DNA of 64,000 nucleotides from Rhodococcus sp. IEGM 1381 (GCF_030056795.1 NZ_JASHKQ010000016.1:25787-89786); one strand, 5' to 3'; positions 7,688-22,008 are shown, numbered from the stretch's first letter. Notes: a model not told the origin generated them from the sequence alone. Program-made: numbers and translations.

Positions 7688-8701
7688 GTGGCGCAGGGTC
7701 TCAAGCTTGGATACAAGGCATCGGCGGAGCAGTTCGGGCCGCGTGAGTTGGTCGAGCTCGGTGTTCTCGCCGAGCAGCACGGTATGGACTCCGCGACGGT
7801 CAGCGACCATTTTCAGCCGTGGCGGCACGAGGGCGGGCATGCGCCGTTCTCGCTCGCCTGGATGACTGCCGTCGGTGAGCGGACGAACACGATTCAGCTC
7901 GGTACCTCGGTGCTCACGCCGACGTTCCGCTACAACCCGTCGGTCATCGCCCAGGCATTCGCGACGATGGGCTGCCTGTATCCCGGACGCATCATGCTGG
8001 GTGTGGGTACCGGTGAGGCCCTCAATGAGATCGCCACCGGATTCACCGGCGAATGGCCCGAGTTCAAGGAGCGTTTCGCTCGGCTGCGTGAGTCGGTACG
8101 GCTGATGCGCGAGCTGTGGCTCGGCGATCGCGTCGACTTCGAGGGCGAGTACTTCACGACCAAGGGCGCGTCGATCTACGACGTCCCCGAGGGCGGCATC
8201 CCGGTGTACATCGCGGCCGGCGGACCCGTCGTCGCGCGGTATGCAGGACGCGCGGGCGACGGTTTCATCTGCACCTCGGGCAAGGGCATGGAGCTCTACA
8301 CCGACAAGCTGCTTCCGGCCGTGGAAGAGGGCGCGGGCAAGGCCGAGCGCGACGCCGGTGAGATCGACAAGATGATCGAGATCAAGATCAGCTACGACAC
8401 CGATCCCGAACTGGCGCTGGAGAACTGCCGCTTCTGGGCACCGTTGTCGCTGACGCCCGAGCAGAAGCATTCGATCGACGACCCGATCGAGATGGAGAAG
8501 GCCGCAGACGAACTGCCGATCGAGCAGGTTGCCAAGCGGTGGATCGTGGCATCGGACCCGGACGAGGCCGTGGAGAAGGTCAAGCAGTACACCGACGCCG
8601 GCCTGAACCACTTGGTGTTCCACGCTCCGGGTCACGATCAGAAGCGGTTCTTGGAACTCTTCGAGAAGGACCTCGCGCCGCGCCTGCGCAAGCTCGGTTA
8701 G
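7688..8701 (+). CDS. fgd: F420-dependent glucose-6-phosphate dehydrogenase
   Basis: A 337-residue LLM-fold enzyme that oxidises glucose-6-phosphate to 6-phosphogluconolactone while reducing cofactor F420 to F420H2. It is the main F420 reductant in mycobacteria and rhodococci. The protein is close to M. tuberculosis Fgd1 over its whole length. Visible hallmarks are SDHFQPWRH with the catalytic His (residue 41) and Trp (45), [11 protein letters not shown] with the acid Glu (110), [15 protein letters not shown] and [13 protein letters not shown]. The GTG start follows an AGGAG at good spacing. It is convergent with a deazaflavin-dependent reductase gene that begins one base after its stop, and it precedes pta-ackA as in mycobacteria. 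Confidence 0.95.
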   Translation: MAQGLKLGYKASAEQFGPRELVELGVLAEQHGMDSATVSDHFQPWRHEGGHAPFSLAWMTAVGERTNTIQLGTSVLTPTFRYNPSVIAQAFATMGCLYPGRIMLGVGTGEALNEIATGFTGEWPEFKERFARLRESVRLMRELWLGDRVDFEGEYFTTKGASIYDVPEGGIPVYIAAGGPVVARYAGRAGDGFICTSGKGMELYTDKLLPAVEEGAGKAERDAGEIDKMIEIKISYDTDPELALENCRFWAPLSLTPEQKHSIDDPIEMEKAADELPIEQVAKRWIVASDPDEAVEKVKQYTDAGLNHLVFHAPGHDQKRFLELFEKDLAPRLRKLG

Positions 8702-9226
8702 TTACGAGGAACCACCGAGATCGGCCGTGAGTGCGAACAGTCGCATGTCGCGGTCGGTCCGGGTCTCGTACTCGCCGTACACCTCGACCATCGCGTCGAA
8801 CTGTCGGTAGATGCGGGCCTTCTCCTCGCCGGTGATTCGGGTGGCCGTCACCGGAATCTTCTTGCCGCCGATGGCCACCACGGCCTTCGGATCGGCGAGG
8901 AGGTTGGACGTCCATGCCGGGTGATGTTGCTGACCGAAATTGGAGCCCACGACATAGATCTTGTCGGCCTCCCGGTAGTACAGCAGCGGGCTCGTCCTCG
9001 GCTTGCCGGATTTGCGGCCGGTGGTGGTCAGCAACACCACCGGTGCCGCGATGGGGCCGAGGACGGTGAACCGGCCGTCGGATTTGGTCAACAACCAGCG
9101 GTCGACGCCCGCAAGGTTCCTGATCACCCAGGAACCGGGCTTGGTCGACGCGAACTTGACGGCGGGATTGCGGATGAACGAGGTCTCGCTGCCCCAGCGA
9201 ACATCCGGAAACGGTGATTCGGCCAT
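8702..9226 (-). CDS. Ddn-type deazaflavin (F420)-dependent nitroreductase
   Basis: A 174-residue split-barrel protein of the nitroreductase/deazaflavin-dependent oxidoreductase family (Ddn-like). Members use F420H2 to reduce quinones, nitro-compounds or other acceptors. The family signature VVLLTTTGRKSGKPRTSPL is present at about residues 62-80, followed by YYREADKIYVVGSNFG and the PAWTSNLLADP motif. The gene lies tail-to-tail with fgd, which makes the F420H2 it would use; the proximity supports F420 rather than FMN. The natural substrate cannot be read from the sequence. Confidence 0.88.
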   Translation of the reverse strand: MAESPFPDVRWGSETSFIRNPAVKFASTKPGSWVIRNLAGVDRWLLTKSDGRFTVLGPIAAPVVLLTTTGRKSGKPRTSPLLYYREADKIYVVGSNFGQQHHPAWTSNLLADPKAVVAIGGKKIPVTATRITGEEKARIYRQFDAMVEVYGEYETRTDRDMRLFALTADLGGSS

Positions 9227-9277
9227 GGTTCATGGGACAACCCGACTGCACCCGGTGTCAACACCCCACCCCACTAC

Positions 9278-9283
9278 TAGGCT
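9278..9283 (+). promoter_or_regulatory. -10 box (TAGGCT) for leaderless pta
   Basis: TAGGCT is followed by exactly 7 nt and then the ATG of pta at 9291. No Shine-Dalgarno is present, so a leaderless mRNA is inferred. Confidence 0.5.
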
Positions 9284-9290
9284 AGCGACC

Positions 9291-11413
9291 ATGGCTGAGC
9301 CCACCAGTGCCGAGACGGCCGGAATGTATCCCTCCAGCATCTATGTCGCGTCACCGGAAGGAGACTCCGGCAAATCCACCATTGCGTTGGGTGTGCTGCA
9401 GATGCTCGCCGCGACGGCCGCCCGAGTAGGGGTGTTTCGGCCCATCGCTCGCTCCACGGACGAACCCGATTACATTCTGGAACTTCTCGTCGAGCACACC
9501 ACCGCCGATCTGACGTACGAGCAGTCGCTCGGCGTCACGTACGAGCAGGTGCACGCCGATCAGGATGCAGCGCTCAGTGAGATCGTCAATCGCTATCACG
9601 AGGTGGCCGCTCAGTGCGACGCCGTGGTGATCGTGGGCAGCGACTACACCGATGTCGGCAGCCCCAGTGAGCTCGGCTTCAACGCCCGGATCGCCGTCAA
9701 CCTCGGTGCCCCGGTGCTGCTCGCACTGCGTGGATCCGACCGCACACCCGACGAGATCGCACAGTTGGCTGCCCTGTGCCAGGCCGAACTACGCCAGCAT
9801 CACGCTCATCTGGCCGCGATCGTGGCAAATCGCTGTGCCCCCGACGATCTCGATGCGGTCACCGATGCGTTGGCCTCGGTTGGGGTGCCTGCCTGGAGCC
9901 TGCCGGAGATCCCCCTCCTCGTGGCCCCGACCATGGCCGAGCTGCTCGACGCTGTCGACGGCACTCTCTACAGTGGTGACTCATCGCTGCTGCAGCGAGA
10001 AGCGTTGCGGGTCATGGTCGGTGGCATGACGGCCGAGCACATCCTCGAGCGCCTCACCGAAGGCGTCGTCGTCATCGCGCCTGCGGATCGATCGGACGTG
10101 CTGCTCGCATTGGTCAATGCCCATGAGGCCGAGGGCTTTCCGTCACTGGCCGGCATCATCATGAACGGCGGCATCGAGCCCCATCCGGCCATCGCACGTC
10201 TGGTGGCGGGACTCGGCCCCCGGCTGCCGATCCTCACCACCGACCTCGGCACGTTCGACACCGCCTCTGCCGCGGCGCAGACCCGAGGCCGCGTCGCGGT
10301 GGGATCGCAGCGCAAGGTCGACACCGCACTGGGGTTGATGGAACAGCGAGTGGACGCGAAAACCCTTCTGGGACGGCTCGACATCGCCATCCCCACCATC
10401 ACGACGCCGCAGATGTTCGAGTACCAGCTGATCCACCGGGCACGCGCCGACCGCAAGCACATCGTCCTCCCCGAGGGCGGCGACGATCGCATCCTTCGGG
10501 CTGCCGGCCGTCTGCTGCAGCGTCAGGTTGCAGACCTCACGATCCTCGGCGAGGAGGGTCCTGTTCGCCGACGTGCGTCGGAACTGGGTGTCGACCTCGA
10601 CAAAGCCACTGTCCTCGATCCCAACAACTGCGAGTACACCGAGGACTTCGCGGCCGAATACACCGAACTGCGCAAGCACAAGGGCATGACGATCGAACGC
10701 GCCCGCGAGATCATGGCCGACATCTCGTACTTCGGAACGATGATGGTGCACAAGGGAATCGCCGACGGCATGGTCTCGGGCGCAGCGCACACCACCGCGC
10801 ACACCATCAAGCCGTCGTTCGAGATCATCAAGACCACCGAGGGAGTGTCGACGGTGTCGTCGATCTTCCTGATGTGCCTGTCCGATCGAGTACTCGCCTA
10901 CGGTGACTGCGCCGTCGTGCCGGACCCGACGGCCGAGCAGCTCGCCGACATCGCGGTGTCCTCGGCGCAGACGGCGGCCCAGTTCGGCGTCGAGCCGCGG
11001 GTGGCCATGCTGTCCTACTCCACCGGAGAATCCGGTTCCGGAGCCGATGTGGACAAGGTCCGACAGGCCACTGCGATTGTGCGCGAACGAAATCCGGAAC
11101 TCCTCGTAGAAGGTCCGATCCAGTACGACGCGGCGATCGAGCCGTCCGTCGCCGCGTCGAAGCTGCCCGACTCCGAGGTGGCCGGCCGCGCCACGGTATT
11201 CATCTTCCCGGACCTCAACACCGGTAACAACACCTACAAGGCCGTCCAGCGCAGCGCCGGTGCGGTTGCCGTCGGACCCGTTCTGCAGGGCCTACGCAAG
11301 CCCGTCAACGATCTCTCGCGCGGTGCGCTGGTCGAGGACATCGTCAACACCGTTGCCATCACGGCTATTCAGGCACAAGGTATTGCCAACGCAGCCAAGG
11401 AGAGCAGCGAATC

Positions 11414-11417
<4 letters not shown>
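9291..11417 (+). CDS. pta: Phosphate acetyltransferase
   Basis: A 708-residue long-type phosphotransacetylase converting acetyl-CoA and phosphate to acetyl phosphate and CoA. Three parts are visible: an N-terminal P-loop-like domain ([12 protein letters not shown], residues about 20-31), a central DRTGG-type regulatory region, and a C-terminal catalytic domain beginning near [21 protein letters not shown] and including [11 protein letters not shown] and [12 protein letters not shown]. The start is the ATG at 9291 ([11 protein letters not shown]); in-frame upstream codons overlap the divergent nitroreductase gene and are unlikely. The stop overlaps the GTG of ackA by 4 nt, giving the usual pta-ackA operon. 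Confidence 0.95.
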
Positions 11418-16026
<4,609 letters not shown>

Positions 16027-16030
<4 letters not shown>

Positions 16031-17343
16031 AGGTACTCACGCAGCCTCGGGAACAGGCCGACACCGAACGCCACCGAGGCGACGACGGTGAGCACGTACG
16101 CGCCGTTGGACAAGCCCGACAACACGCCGACGGAGCGGTCGATGTTGGACCGTAGTTCGGCTCGCGCATTCTCTATTCCGTCGACCAGAACACTGTCCAA
16201 TGCGGTGAAGGCGGCGGCCGAATCGGATTCTGCTGTTCCGGTGGCGATGGCGACCGCGCCGTTGAAGTCGCCGACTTCGAGGGCGGAATCGATTCGCGCA
16301 TGCGAGCCGGACCACGTGTTCAGCGCGTCGATCACCGCGGTATCACCCTGAAACATCTCCGACATGCGAGAGACGTTGGCGTCGAACGACTGTCCGTAAT
16401 CCTGACTGCCGCCGCGGCGCGCCAGATCGAGGGTCTCGTCCGCTCTGGCCTGTTGAGCCATGATGAAACCCGTCGTGTACGACTTCAGCGGAGTGACGCC
16501 GCGATCGAGCGCGCGGTCGGTAGCGATCGAGGAGATCAGCCCCACCACCAGCATCCAGCCGAGCAGGCCGACGACAGCGGCTGTGGCACCGAGGAATCCG
16601 ACGTTCAACGTTCGACGCGTCGTTCGCGAGAGGTACCACTGAGCCAGGCCGGTCATCATCAGCAGGAACACCACCGACCCGATCGCGAAGTACGGCGGGC
16701 TGGTGAACCGTTCCTGATCGGCGGACACCCGTGATGCCTGCTCGGTGTACAACTTCTCGGCCAGCGGCAGCAGACTCGTCTGCATCATGGTCGAGGCCTC
16801 ACCGAGATACGCCGCCCCCACCGGGTTCCCGCTCCGGTTGTTGGCTCTGGCCGTCTCGACCAGACCGCTGTACACCGGTAGTCCGGCGGCGATCTGCGTC
16901 AGCACCGCGCTGGTGGCCTCGTCGTTCTCGGTCACTCCGGCCGAGGCTGCGATCAGTTCGGACGACGCCTCGCCGAGCGCCTGCGAGTAACGCTCGCGTA
17001 CCTGTGCCGGTTCGAGACCGCCGGCGATGAACGCGGTTGCGGCAGCGGAATCGGCCACCGACAGTGCCCCGTACAGATTCTGCGCCGAGTTCGCGAACGG
17101 TTCGGTCCGCACCAGCAGCGTGCCCAAGGTGTCCACCCGCTCGGTGACGGCCGTGGACGCGAGATTTCCGACCGTCAACGCCAACACCACCAGCGCGGTT
17201 CCCATCGCGACCAACCGCGCAGGCGTCGAACGCATCGTGTAGCGAACCGGTGGCTTGCCGGCAACGGCACCGACGGGAGTGGCCGTTGTCGGAGGCACGG
17301 CAGCGGAGGGGGTAATGCCGGCCGCGATCACGTCACCGAGCAT
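16027..17343 (-). CDS. glnX: Membrane signalling protein GlnX
   Basis: A 438-residue integral membrane protein matching the Rv0412c position upstream of glnH and pknG. Helices are visible near RLVAMGTALVVLALTVG, YFAIGSVVFLLMMTGLAQWY, AAVVGLLGWMLVVGLI and the C-terminal LTVVASVAFGVGLF. Between helices 1 and 2, and again 3 and 4, lie ~150-residue Ala/Glu-rich helical segments that look like four-helix-bundle sensor domains outside the membrane. It is proposed to relay the GlnH-bound amino-acid signal to PknG. The start is uncertain: ATG at 17343 gives a mycobacteria-like length, while GTG at 17385 would add 14 residues. No Shine-Dalgarno helps. Confidence 0.87.
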
Positions 17344-17404
17344 ATAAGCAGGCGGACCGTACTGCAGCCAGTACAGCACAGTCACTACCGGCGGACGATT
17401 CCCC

Positions 17405-17410
17405 TAGGGT
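17405..17410 (+). promoter_or_regulatory. -10 box (TAGGGT) for leaderless mutT3
   Basis: TAGGGT is followed by 7 nt and the ATG at 17418. The GTG formed inside TAGGGTG (17409) is a decoy start lying in the promoter itself. Confidence 0.55.
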
Positions 17411-17417
17411 GGTGAGC

Positions 17418-18269
17418 ATGCGAGGTGACGGGGACGGGTGGGTCATCGGTGACGACGGTTCTCGGCACTGGGGAAAGCACGGGGCCGCCGGACTGTTGCT
17501 CCGCGCACCGTCGAACACCGGAGAACCACTCGTACTGCTACAGCACCGCGCACTGTGGAGCCACCAGGGCGGAACGTGGGCGCTGCCCGGCGGGGCCCGT
17601 GACTCTCACGAAAGCACGGAGCACGCGGCCGTACGCGAGGCCCACGAGGAAGCCGGTATCGCTGCCGAACAGTTGTGCGTTCGGAGCGAACGGATCACTG
17701 CGAGCGTCGCGAGCGGTTGGTCGTACACCACCGTCGTCGCCGATACCGATCATCCACTGACCACCGTGCCCAACGGCGAGAGCACCGAACTGCGCTGGGT
17801 ACCGGAATCGACCGTTGCCGACCTCCCGTTGCACCCGGGGTTCGCGTCGAGCTGGTCGGCGCTGCGCACCGTGCCGCTCCGGGTACTGCTGGACACCGCC
17901 AACGTGCTCGGTTCACGACCGAACGGCTGGTGGAAGGACCGCGCCGGATCGACCGGCGCACTGCTCACCTCGCTCGCCGAGACGCTGCCACGCACCGTCG
18001 AACTGCCCAGCGGCCAGTACGGCTGGCTCACCCGCATCGAAGCCGTCCTCGAAGGCCAGGCACGCGACGCAGTGGTGAACGACCCACGCACCCGGACGAT
18101 TCTCGCCGCCGGCAGCGGCGACGACACCTTGGCCGATCAGGCCCAACTCGACGGAGATCTGACGGCGCTGGTCACCGCCGACCGCGGACTGCGCGACCGG
18201 CTACCCGAGTCGGTGCAGGTGTTGACGCCGTCGACCGTCCTCGGCTGGTTGTACAGAACTGGGTTGTAG
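17418..18269 (+). CDS. mutT3: NUDIX hydrolase (MutT3-like) fused to a NYN/PIN-like domain
   Basis: The protein has 283 residues. Residues 1-150 match mycobacterial MutT3 (Rv0413), a NUDIX pyrophosphohydrolase proposed to sanitise oxidised nucleotides; the NUDIX box runs from GG at 58-59 through RDSHE to REAHEEAGI (73-81). Residues about 155-283 are an extra domain absent from the ~217-aa mycobacterial protein: VLLDTANVLGSRPNGWW (Asp159, Asn162), GSGDDTLAD (Asp235/236) and LVTADRGLRDRL (Asp255). Its order of acidic residues resembles NYN/PIN-type metal nucleases. The ATG at 17418 is chosen because it sits at the expected leaderless position. The gene is divergent from glnX. Confidence 0.85.
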   Translation: MRGDGDGWVIGDDGSRHWGKHGAAGLLLRAPSNTGEPLVLLQHRALWSHQGGTWALPGGARDSHESTEHAAVREAHEEAGIAAEQLCVRSERITASVASGWSYTTVVADTDHPLTTVPNGESTELRWVPESTVADLPLHPGFASSWSALRTVPLRVLLDTANVLGSRPNGWWKDRAGSTGALLTSLAETLPRTVELPSGQYGWLTRIEAVLEGQARDAVVNDPRTRTILAAGSGDDTLADQAQLDGDLTALVTADRGLRDRLPESVQVLTPSTVLGWLYRTGL

Positions 18270-18319
18270 AGAATCTGGCGCTCGACGGCTGCTGGGTTCT
18301 GCTCACATGCAGCACACCG

Positions 18320-18333
18320 GGTACGTCCGTACC
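18320..18333. promoter_or_regulatory. Palindromic operator over the LolA-like gene promoter
   Basis: GGTACGTCCGTACC has perfect 6-bp arms around a 2-nt centre. It overlaps the proposed -10 TACCGT (18330-18335), which is followed by 7 nt and the GTG at 18343. A repressor at this site would occlude the promoter of the LolA-like/ABC operon. Confidence 0.45.
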
Positions 18334-18342
18334 GTCGAGTAG

Positions 18343-19434
18343 GTGCGTGACAAGTGGCGGTGGCTGGCGGTGGTGCTCGGCATCGCCGTGCTCGTCGCAA
18401 CCCCCTCGGTGATCGAGCGCTGGCCCGTCGCCGCGTCGAACATCGCCGCGGCCGAACTGCTCTCCCGAGTCCAGTCCTCCACCGCGACGCCGTACTCGGG
18501 CTACGCCCAGGCGGTCGGCGGTGTCACTCTGCCCGTGACCGACGGACTCGGCGGCCTTCCGGATCTGCTGGGCGACACCACGACCCTGCGCGCCTGGTAC
18601 CGCAGCCCGGACAGCTGGCGCGTCGACACCGTGCGCCTCGCCGGTGAGCGCGGTCTCTATCGCAGTCCGGCTCGGCTGTGGAGTTGGGACTACGAACAGA
18701 ACACGGCGGTGGTGACACCTGTACCCGAGCCGAACCTGCGCCTACCTCGCGAAGCCGACCTGCTGCCCCCGGAGCTCGGGCAGCGGTTGCTCAGCGAAGC
18801 GAGCGCCGATGAGGTCACCCGGCTGCCGGATCGCCGAATCGCCGGTCGGGACGCCCCTGGCCTCCGGCTGATCCCCAGCGAGCCGCAGAGCACCGTCACC
18901 GAGGTCGACGTGTGGGTCGACCCCGACAGTGGGTTGCCGCTGCAGGTCGACGTGCTGGGCGACGGGGCTACTCGCCCTATCGTCAGCACCGCGTTCCTCG
19001 ACTTCTCCTCCAGGACCCCCGACGCCGACACCGTCCGTTTCGTCCCACCGCCGGGAACCGATGTGCAGCAGCAGGACGGGCTCGACATCGCCTCGTTTGC
19101 CGACGGGATCGACTCCGCCCGTCTTCCGGCAACTCTGTCCGGACTCGACCTGATGGACCGCGGCGGCCAAGGTGCGGTGGGAATCTACGGCCGCGGAGTG
19201 ACCGAGTTGATCGCCGCTCCGCTGCCGCGCCGCGCTGCGCGCGGGCTCGTCGACCAGCTGCGGGAAGCCCCGGGCGCAGTCGTCACCGGCAACAGCGTCG
19301 CGCTGTCGATCGGGCCGCTCAACGTCCTGATCACCGAGCCCACCGCCGACCGGCGTCGCTACCTGCTCTCCGGCACCGTCACCGCAGAAACCCTGGCCAC
19401 CGCCGCCCAGCAGCTCGAAGGAGCAGCCACATGA
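18343..19434 (+). CDS. LolA/RseB-like exported protein of an ABC transporter operon
   Basis: The protein has 363 residues, with an N-terminal membrane anchor or uncleaved signal (WRWLAVVLGIAVLVATPSV). The body looks like the LolA/RseB lipoprotein-binding fold: ELLSRVQSSTATPYSGYAQ, then LRAWYRSPDSWRVDTVRLAG, RLWSWDYEQNTA and VDVWVDPDSGLPLQVDV. In Gram-negatives this fold carries lipoproteins or senses envelope stress; actinobacterial members have no settled function. The stop overlaps the ATG of the ABC ATPase by 4 nt, so it is co-translated with an exporter. It may present a lipid or lipoprotein substrate, or sense envelope state. The GTG start has a leaderless-type promoter. Confidence 0.75.
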   Translation: MRDKWRWLAVVLGIAVLVATPSVIERWPVAASNIAAAELLSRVQSSTATPYSGYAQAVGGVTLPVTDGLGGLPDLLGDTTTLRAWYRSPDSWRVDTVRLAGERGLYRSPARLWSWDYEQNTAVVTPVPEPNLRLPREADLLPPELGQRLLSEASADEVTRLPDRRIAGRDAPGLRLIPSEPQSTVTEVDVWVDPDSGLPLQVDVLGDGATRPIVSTAFLDFSSRTPDADTVRFVPPPGTDVQQQDGLDIASFADGIDSARLPATLSGLDLMDRGGQGAVGIYGRGVTELIAAPLPRRAARGLVDQLREAPGAVVTGNSVALSIGPLNVLITEPTADRRRYLLSGTVTAETLATAAQQLEGAAT

Positions 19435-20372
19435 TCCGCACGACCGGCCTGACCAAGAGCTACGGATCGGTGCGAGCAGTCGACGGCGTCGACCTCGACG
19501 TGCGCGCCGGAGACATCTACGGCTTCGTCGGTGCCAACGGCTCCGGCAAGACGACGACAGTGCGGATGCTGCTCGGCCTGGTCCTGGCCACCTCCGGGCA
19601 GATGCAGGTGCTGGGCGAGGAGATGCCGCGGCGACGCAGGAGCGTGCTGCCGCGGGTGGGGGCCCTGATCGAGAACCCCGCCGCCTACCCCAACCTCTCC
19701 GGACGCCGGAACCTCACGCTGCTCGACGCGGCCGGGCCGGGTGGTTCCCGGCGCACCCGGACCGCCCGCGTCGGCGAGGCCCTCGAGCAGGTAGGGCTCG
19801 CCGGGGTGGGACGCAGGCCGGTCAAGCAGTACTCGCTCGGTATGCGGCAGCGCCTCGGCTTGGCCGCGGCGCTGATGCGCACCCCCGAGCTGCTGATACT
19901 CGACGAGCCGACCAACGGTCTCGACCCACAGGGAATCCTCGAGATTCGAGAGTTGCTCCTGGGCCTGCATGCGAAGGGCACCACGGTGTTCCTCTCCAGC
20001 CACCTGCTGGCCGAGGTGGAGCAACTGTGCGACCGAGTGGGAGTGCTCGATCGGGGTCGCCTCGTTCTGCAGGATCAGCTCTCCGCGTTCCAGCAGCCCA
20101 CCGGCCGAGTGCTCGTGGGCACCCCGGATCCGGCTGAGGCCGTCACCGTGCTCTCCGGAGTCCAGAACGCCACCGTGCTCCACCGTGAAGGGCAGCAGCT
20201 CGTGATCGAACACCCCGACTCGGCCCTGCTCAATCGACTGCTCGTCGAAGGTGGGGTGCGGGTGAGCGAGCTGGCGACGCAGCAGATGAGTCTGGAGCAG
20301 TCCGTGCTCGCCGTCACCGGCAGCAGCGCCGACCGAGTCGAAGGTCCCGTTCGGAAGAAGGTGACCGCATGA
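19431..20372 (+). CDS. ABC transporter ATP-binding protein
   Basis: A 313-residue ATPase of the multidrug/ABC-2 exporter type. Walker A is GANGSGKTTT (residues about 38-47), the signature is YSLGMRQRLGL, and Walker B is LLILDEPTNGLDP with the switch His in FLSSHLL. The C-terminal ~90 residues are the regulatory extension typical of DrrA/CcmA-like exporters. The start ATG overlaps the stop of the LolA-like gene (ATGA), and its own stop overlaps the permease ATG, so the three genes form one coupled operon. The substrate is unknown. Confidence 0.92.
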   Translation: MIRTTGLTKSYGSVRAVDGVDLDVRAGDIYGFVGANGSGKTTTVRMLLGLVLATSGQMQVLGEEMPRRRRSVLPRVGALIENPAAYPNLSGRRNLTLLDAAGPGGSRRTRTARVGEALEQVGLAGVGRRPVKQYSLGMRQRLGLAAALMRTPELLILDEPTNGLDPQGILEIRELLLGLHAKGTTVFLSSHLLAEVEQLCDRVGVLDRGRLVLQDQLSAFQQPTGRVLVGTPDPAEAVTVLSGVQNATVLHREGQQLVIEHPDSALLNRLLVEGGVRVSELATQQMSLEQSVLAVTGSSADRVEGPVRKKVTA

Positions 20373-21181
20373 TCGGCGTCGAGTTGCGCGCGATGCTGAG
20401 TCGACCCCGCACCTGGGTCGTCATCCTTCTGCTCAACCTGTTGCCCACCATCGTCGCGGGCCTGTTGGCACTCACCGACATCGGTCCGCGGCCCGGCGAA
20501 GGCCCTGCCTTCCTGTCTGCAGTGACCACCAACGGCCAGCTCTTCCCGCTCGCCGCGCTCGCCATCGTGCTGCCGTTGTTCCTGCCCGTCGCGGTGTCGG
20601 TCATCGCCGGCGATGCCGTTGCCGGGGAGGCCCAGGCCGGCACCCTGCGCTACCTGCTGGCCCGCCCGGTGGGACGGACCAAGCTGCTGGTGGCGAAGCT
20701 GATCTCGGTGGCCGCCTTCGTACTGCTGGCCGTGGTCATCGTGGCCGCCGTCGCGTATTTCGTCGGTACGACGCTGTTCGACACCACGTCGTTGGCCGGC
20801 GTCTCCAGCGTGTCCGGCACGGTGTTGACCGATCAACAGGTCGCCGTACGCACCGTCATCGCTGTGCTCTACGTGACGCTGTCCATGCTCGGAGTCGCTG
20901 CCATGGGGTTGTTTCTCTCGACCCTGACCGACTCCCCGCTCGCCGCGACGCTGGGCGCGTTGGCCTTCCTCATCGCCAGCTCGTTGCTGCTGACCCTTGA
21001 CGCGGCCGACGCCCTCGCGCCGTACCTGCCGACGCGGTATTGGCTGGCTTTCGTCGATCTGTTCCGCGATCCGGTGCCGATGCGCGACCTGGTCCGCGGC
21101 GTCGGTCTGCAGGCCGTCTACGTTTTCGTACTTCTCGGTGCGGCATGGGCGAACTTCACGACCAAGGACATCACCAGCTGA
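20369..21181 (+). CDS. ABC-2 type transporter permease
   Basis: A 270-residue ABC-2 permease. Six hydrophobic helices are evident: WVVILLLNLLPTIVAGLLAL; FPLAALAIVLPLFLPVAVSVI; KLISVAAFVLLAVVIVAAVA; VIAVLYVTLSMLGVAAMGLF; ATLGALAFLIASSLLL; VYVFVLLGAAWANF. The segment GDAVAGEAQAGTLRYLLARP is the usual coupling region of this family. It pairs with the preceding ATPase (4-nt overlap), and two copies of each would make a full exporter. It ends 17 nt before the convergent lipase-like gene. Confidence 0.9.
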   Translation: MIGVELRAMLSRPRTWVVILLLNLLPTIVAGLLALTDIGPRPGEGPAFLSAVTTNGQLFPLAALAIVLPLFLPVAVSVIAGDAVAGEAQAGTLRYLLARPVGRTKLLVAKLISVAAFVLLAVVIVAAVAYFVGTTLFDTTSLAGVSSVSGTVLTDQQVAVRTVIAVLYVTLSMLGVAAMGLFLSTLTDSPLAATLGALAFLIASSLLLTLDAADALAPYLPTRYWLAFVDLFRDPVPMRDLVRGVGLQAVYVFVLLGAAWANFTTKDITS

Positions 21182-21198
21182 GAGTTAGCTGCCGGCCC

Positions 21199-22008
21199 TC
21201 ACTCGCGCAGCCGCGCACAATCACCTGCACCGAGTGGCACGGTGGAGTTGCCGTCCAGCTGGGCGGAGACCATCGCGGCGACCAGAGGATCACGGGGCAA
21301 GTTTCCGTGATCGACGGTGGAGTCCGCACACACGCTCTGGACGGGGATGTCGATCGCCCCGTCGAGTTCGGCCGAGGTAGGCGGGGTCACCACCTGATCC
21401 ACGTCGGTCCAGATCGACACCCACTGCGGCCCCTCGGGGGTCTCGTCGCCGGAGTTCAGGGCGGCGAGCACGGAGCTGTCCGGGGCGAGCTGCTGACAGG
21501 CCGTCGGGCACTGGTCGGGTAGTACCTGGGCAGCCAGCCCCGCCACCTGGGTGCCGTGGTGCGGGGAGCCGAGAGTCACGATGCGCCGGGCTTGCTCGGT
21601 GCCGCCCAGGTCGGCTGCCCAGATCCGGGCCACCACCCCGCCGGCGGAATACCCCACGACGTCGACCGAGGTTGCTCCCGTCCGAGTCAGAGCTGCGTCG
21701 GCGGCGTCACGCAAGGTGCCCGCCTGCGCGGTCAGATCGCCGACACCACCGTCCGGCAGGGCCACCACGGTGGCGTCGCGACCGTCTTCCCGCAGCCCGG
21801 CTGCGAGTACGTCGAGCGCATCGGTGGAACCGCCGAAACCGGGGACCAGCAGCACCGGACCGGGCACCGACTGGTCGACGCTGGCAACGGGGTCATCGGT
21901 ACGGAGCGACGTCGCAACAACCGCTGCGACCGCGACGACCCCGACCGCAACCAGGACGAGGAGAGCGAGGACGAACCGGCGACGGGCCGGGGCGAGGGAG
22001 GAGAACAC
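21199..22008 (-). CDS. Membrane-anchored alpha/beta hydrolase, lipase-like
   Basis: About 269 residues starting at GTG 22008 (FSSLAPARRRFVLALLVLVA), which gives an N-terminal signal anchor. The body is an alpha/beta hydrolase of the triacylglycerol-lipase/esterase EstA type: VLLVPGFGGSTDAL (oxyanion region), nucleophile elbow DVVGYSAGGVVARI, acid in the VSIWTDVDQVV region, and a histidine in STVDHGNLPRDP. It begins 19 nt downstream of thiE on the same strand and may be co-transcribed. It is probably exported and acts on extracellular or envelope esters; the substrate is unknown. Confidence 0.82.
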   Translation of the reverse strand: MFSSLAPARRRFVLALLVLVAVGVVAVAAVVATSLRTDDPVASVDQSVPGPVLLVPGFGGSTDALDVLAAGLREDGRDATVVALPDGGVGDLTAQAGTLRDAADAALTRTGATSVDVVGYSAGGVVARIWAADLGGTEQARRIVTLGSPHHGTQVAGLAAQVLPDQCPTACQQLAPDSSVLAALNSGDETPEGPQWVSIWTDVDQVVTPPTSAELDGAIDIPVQSVCADSTVDHGNLPRDPLVAAMVSAQLDGNSTVPLGAGDCARLRE

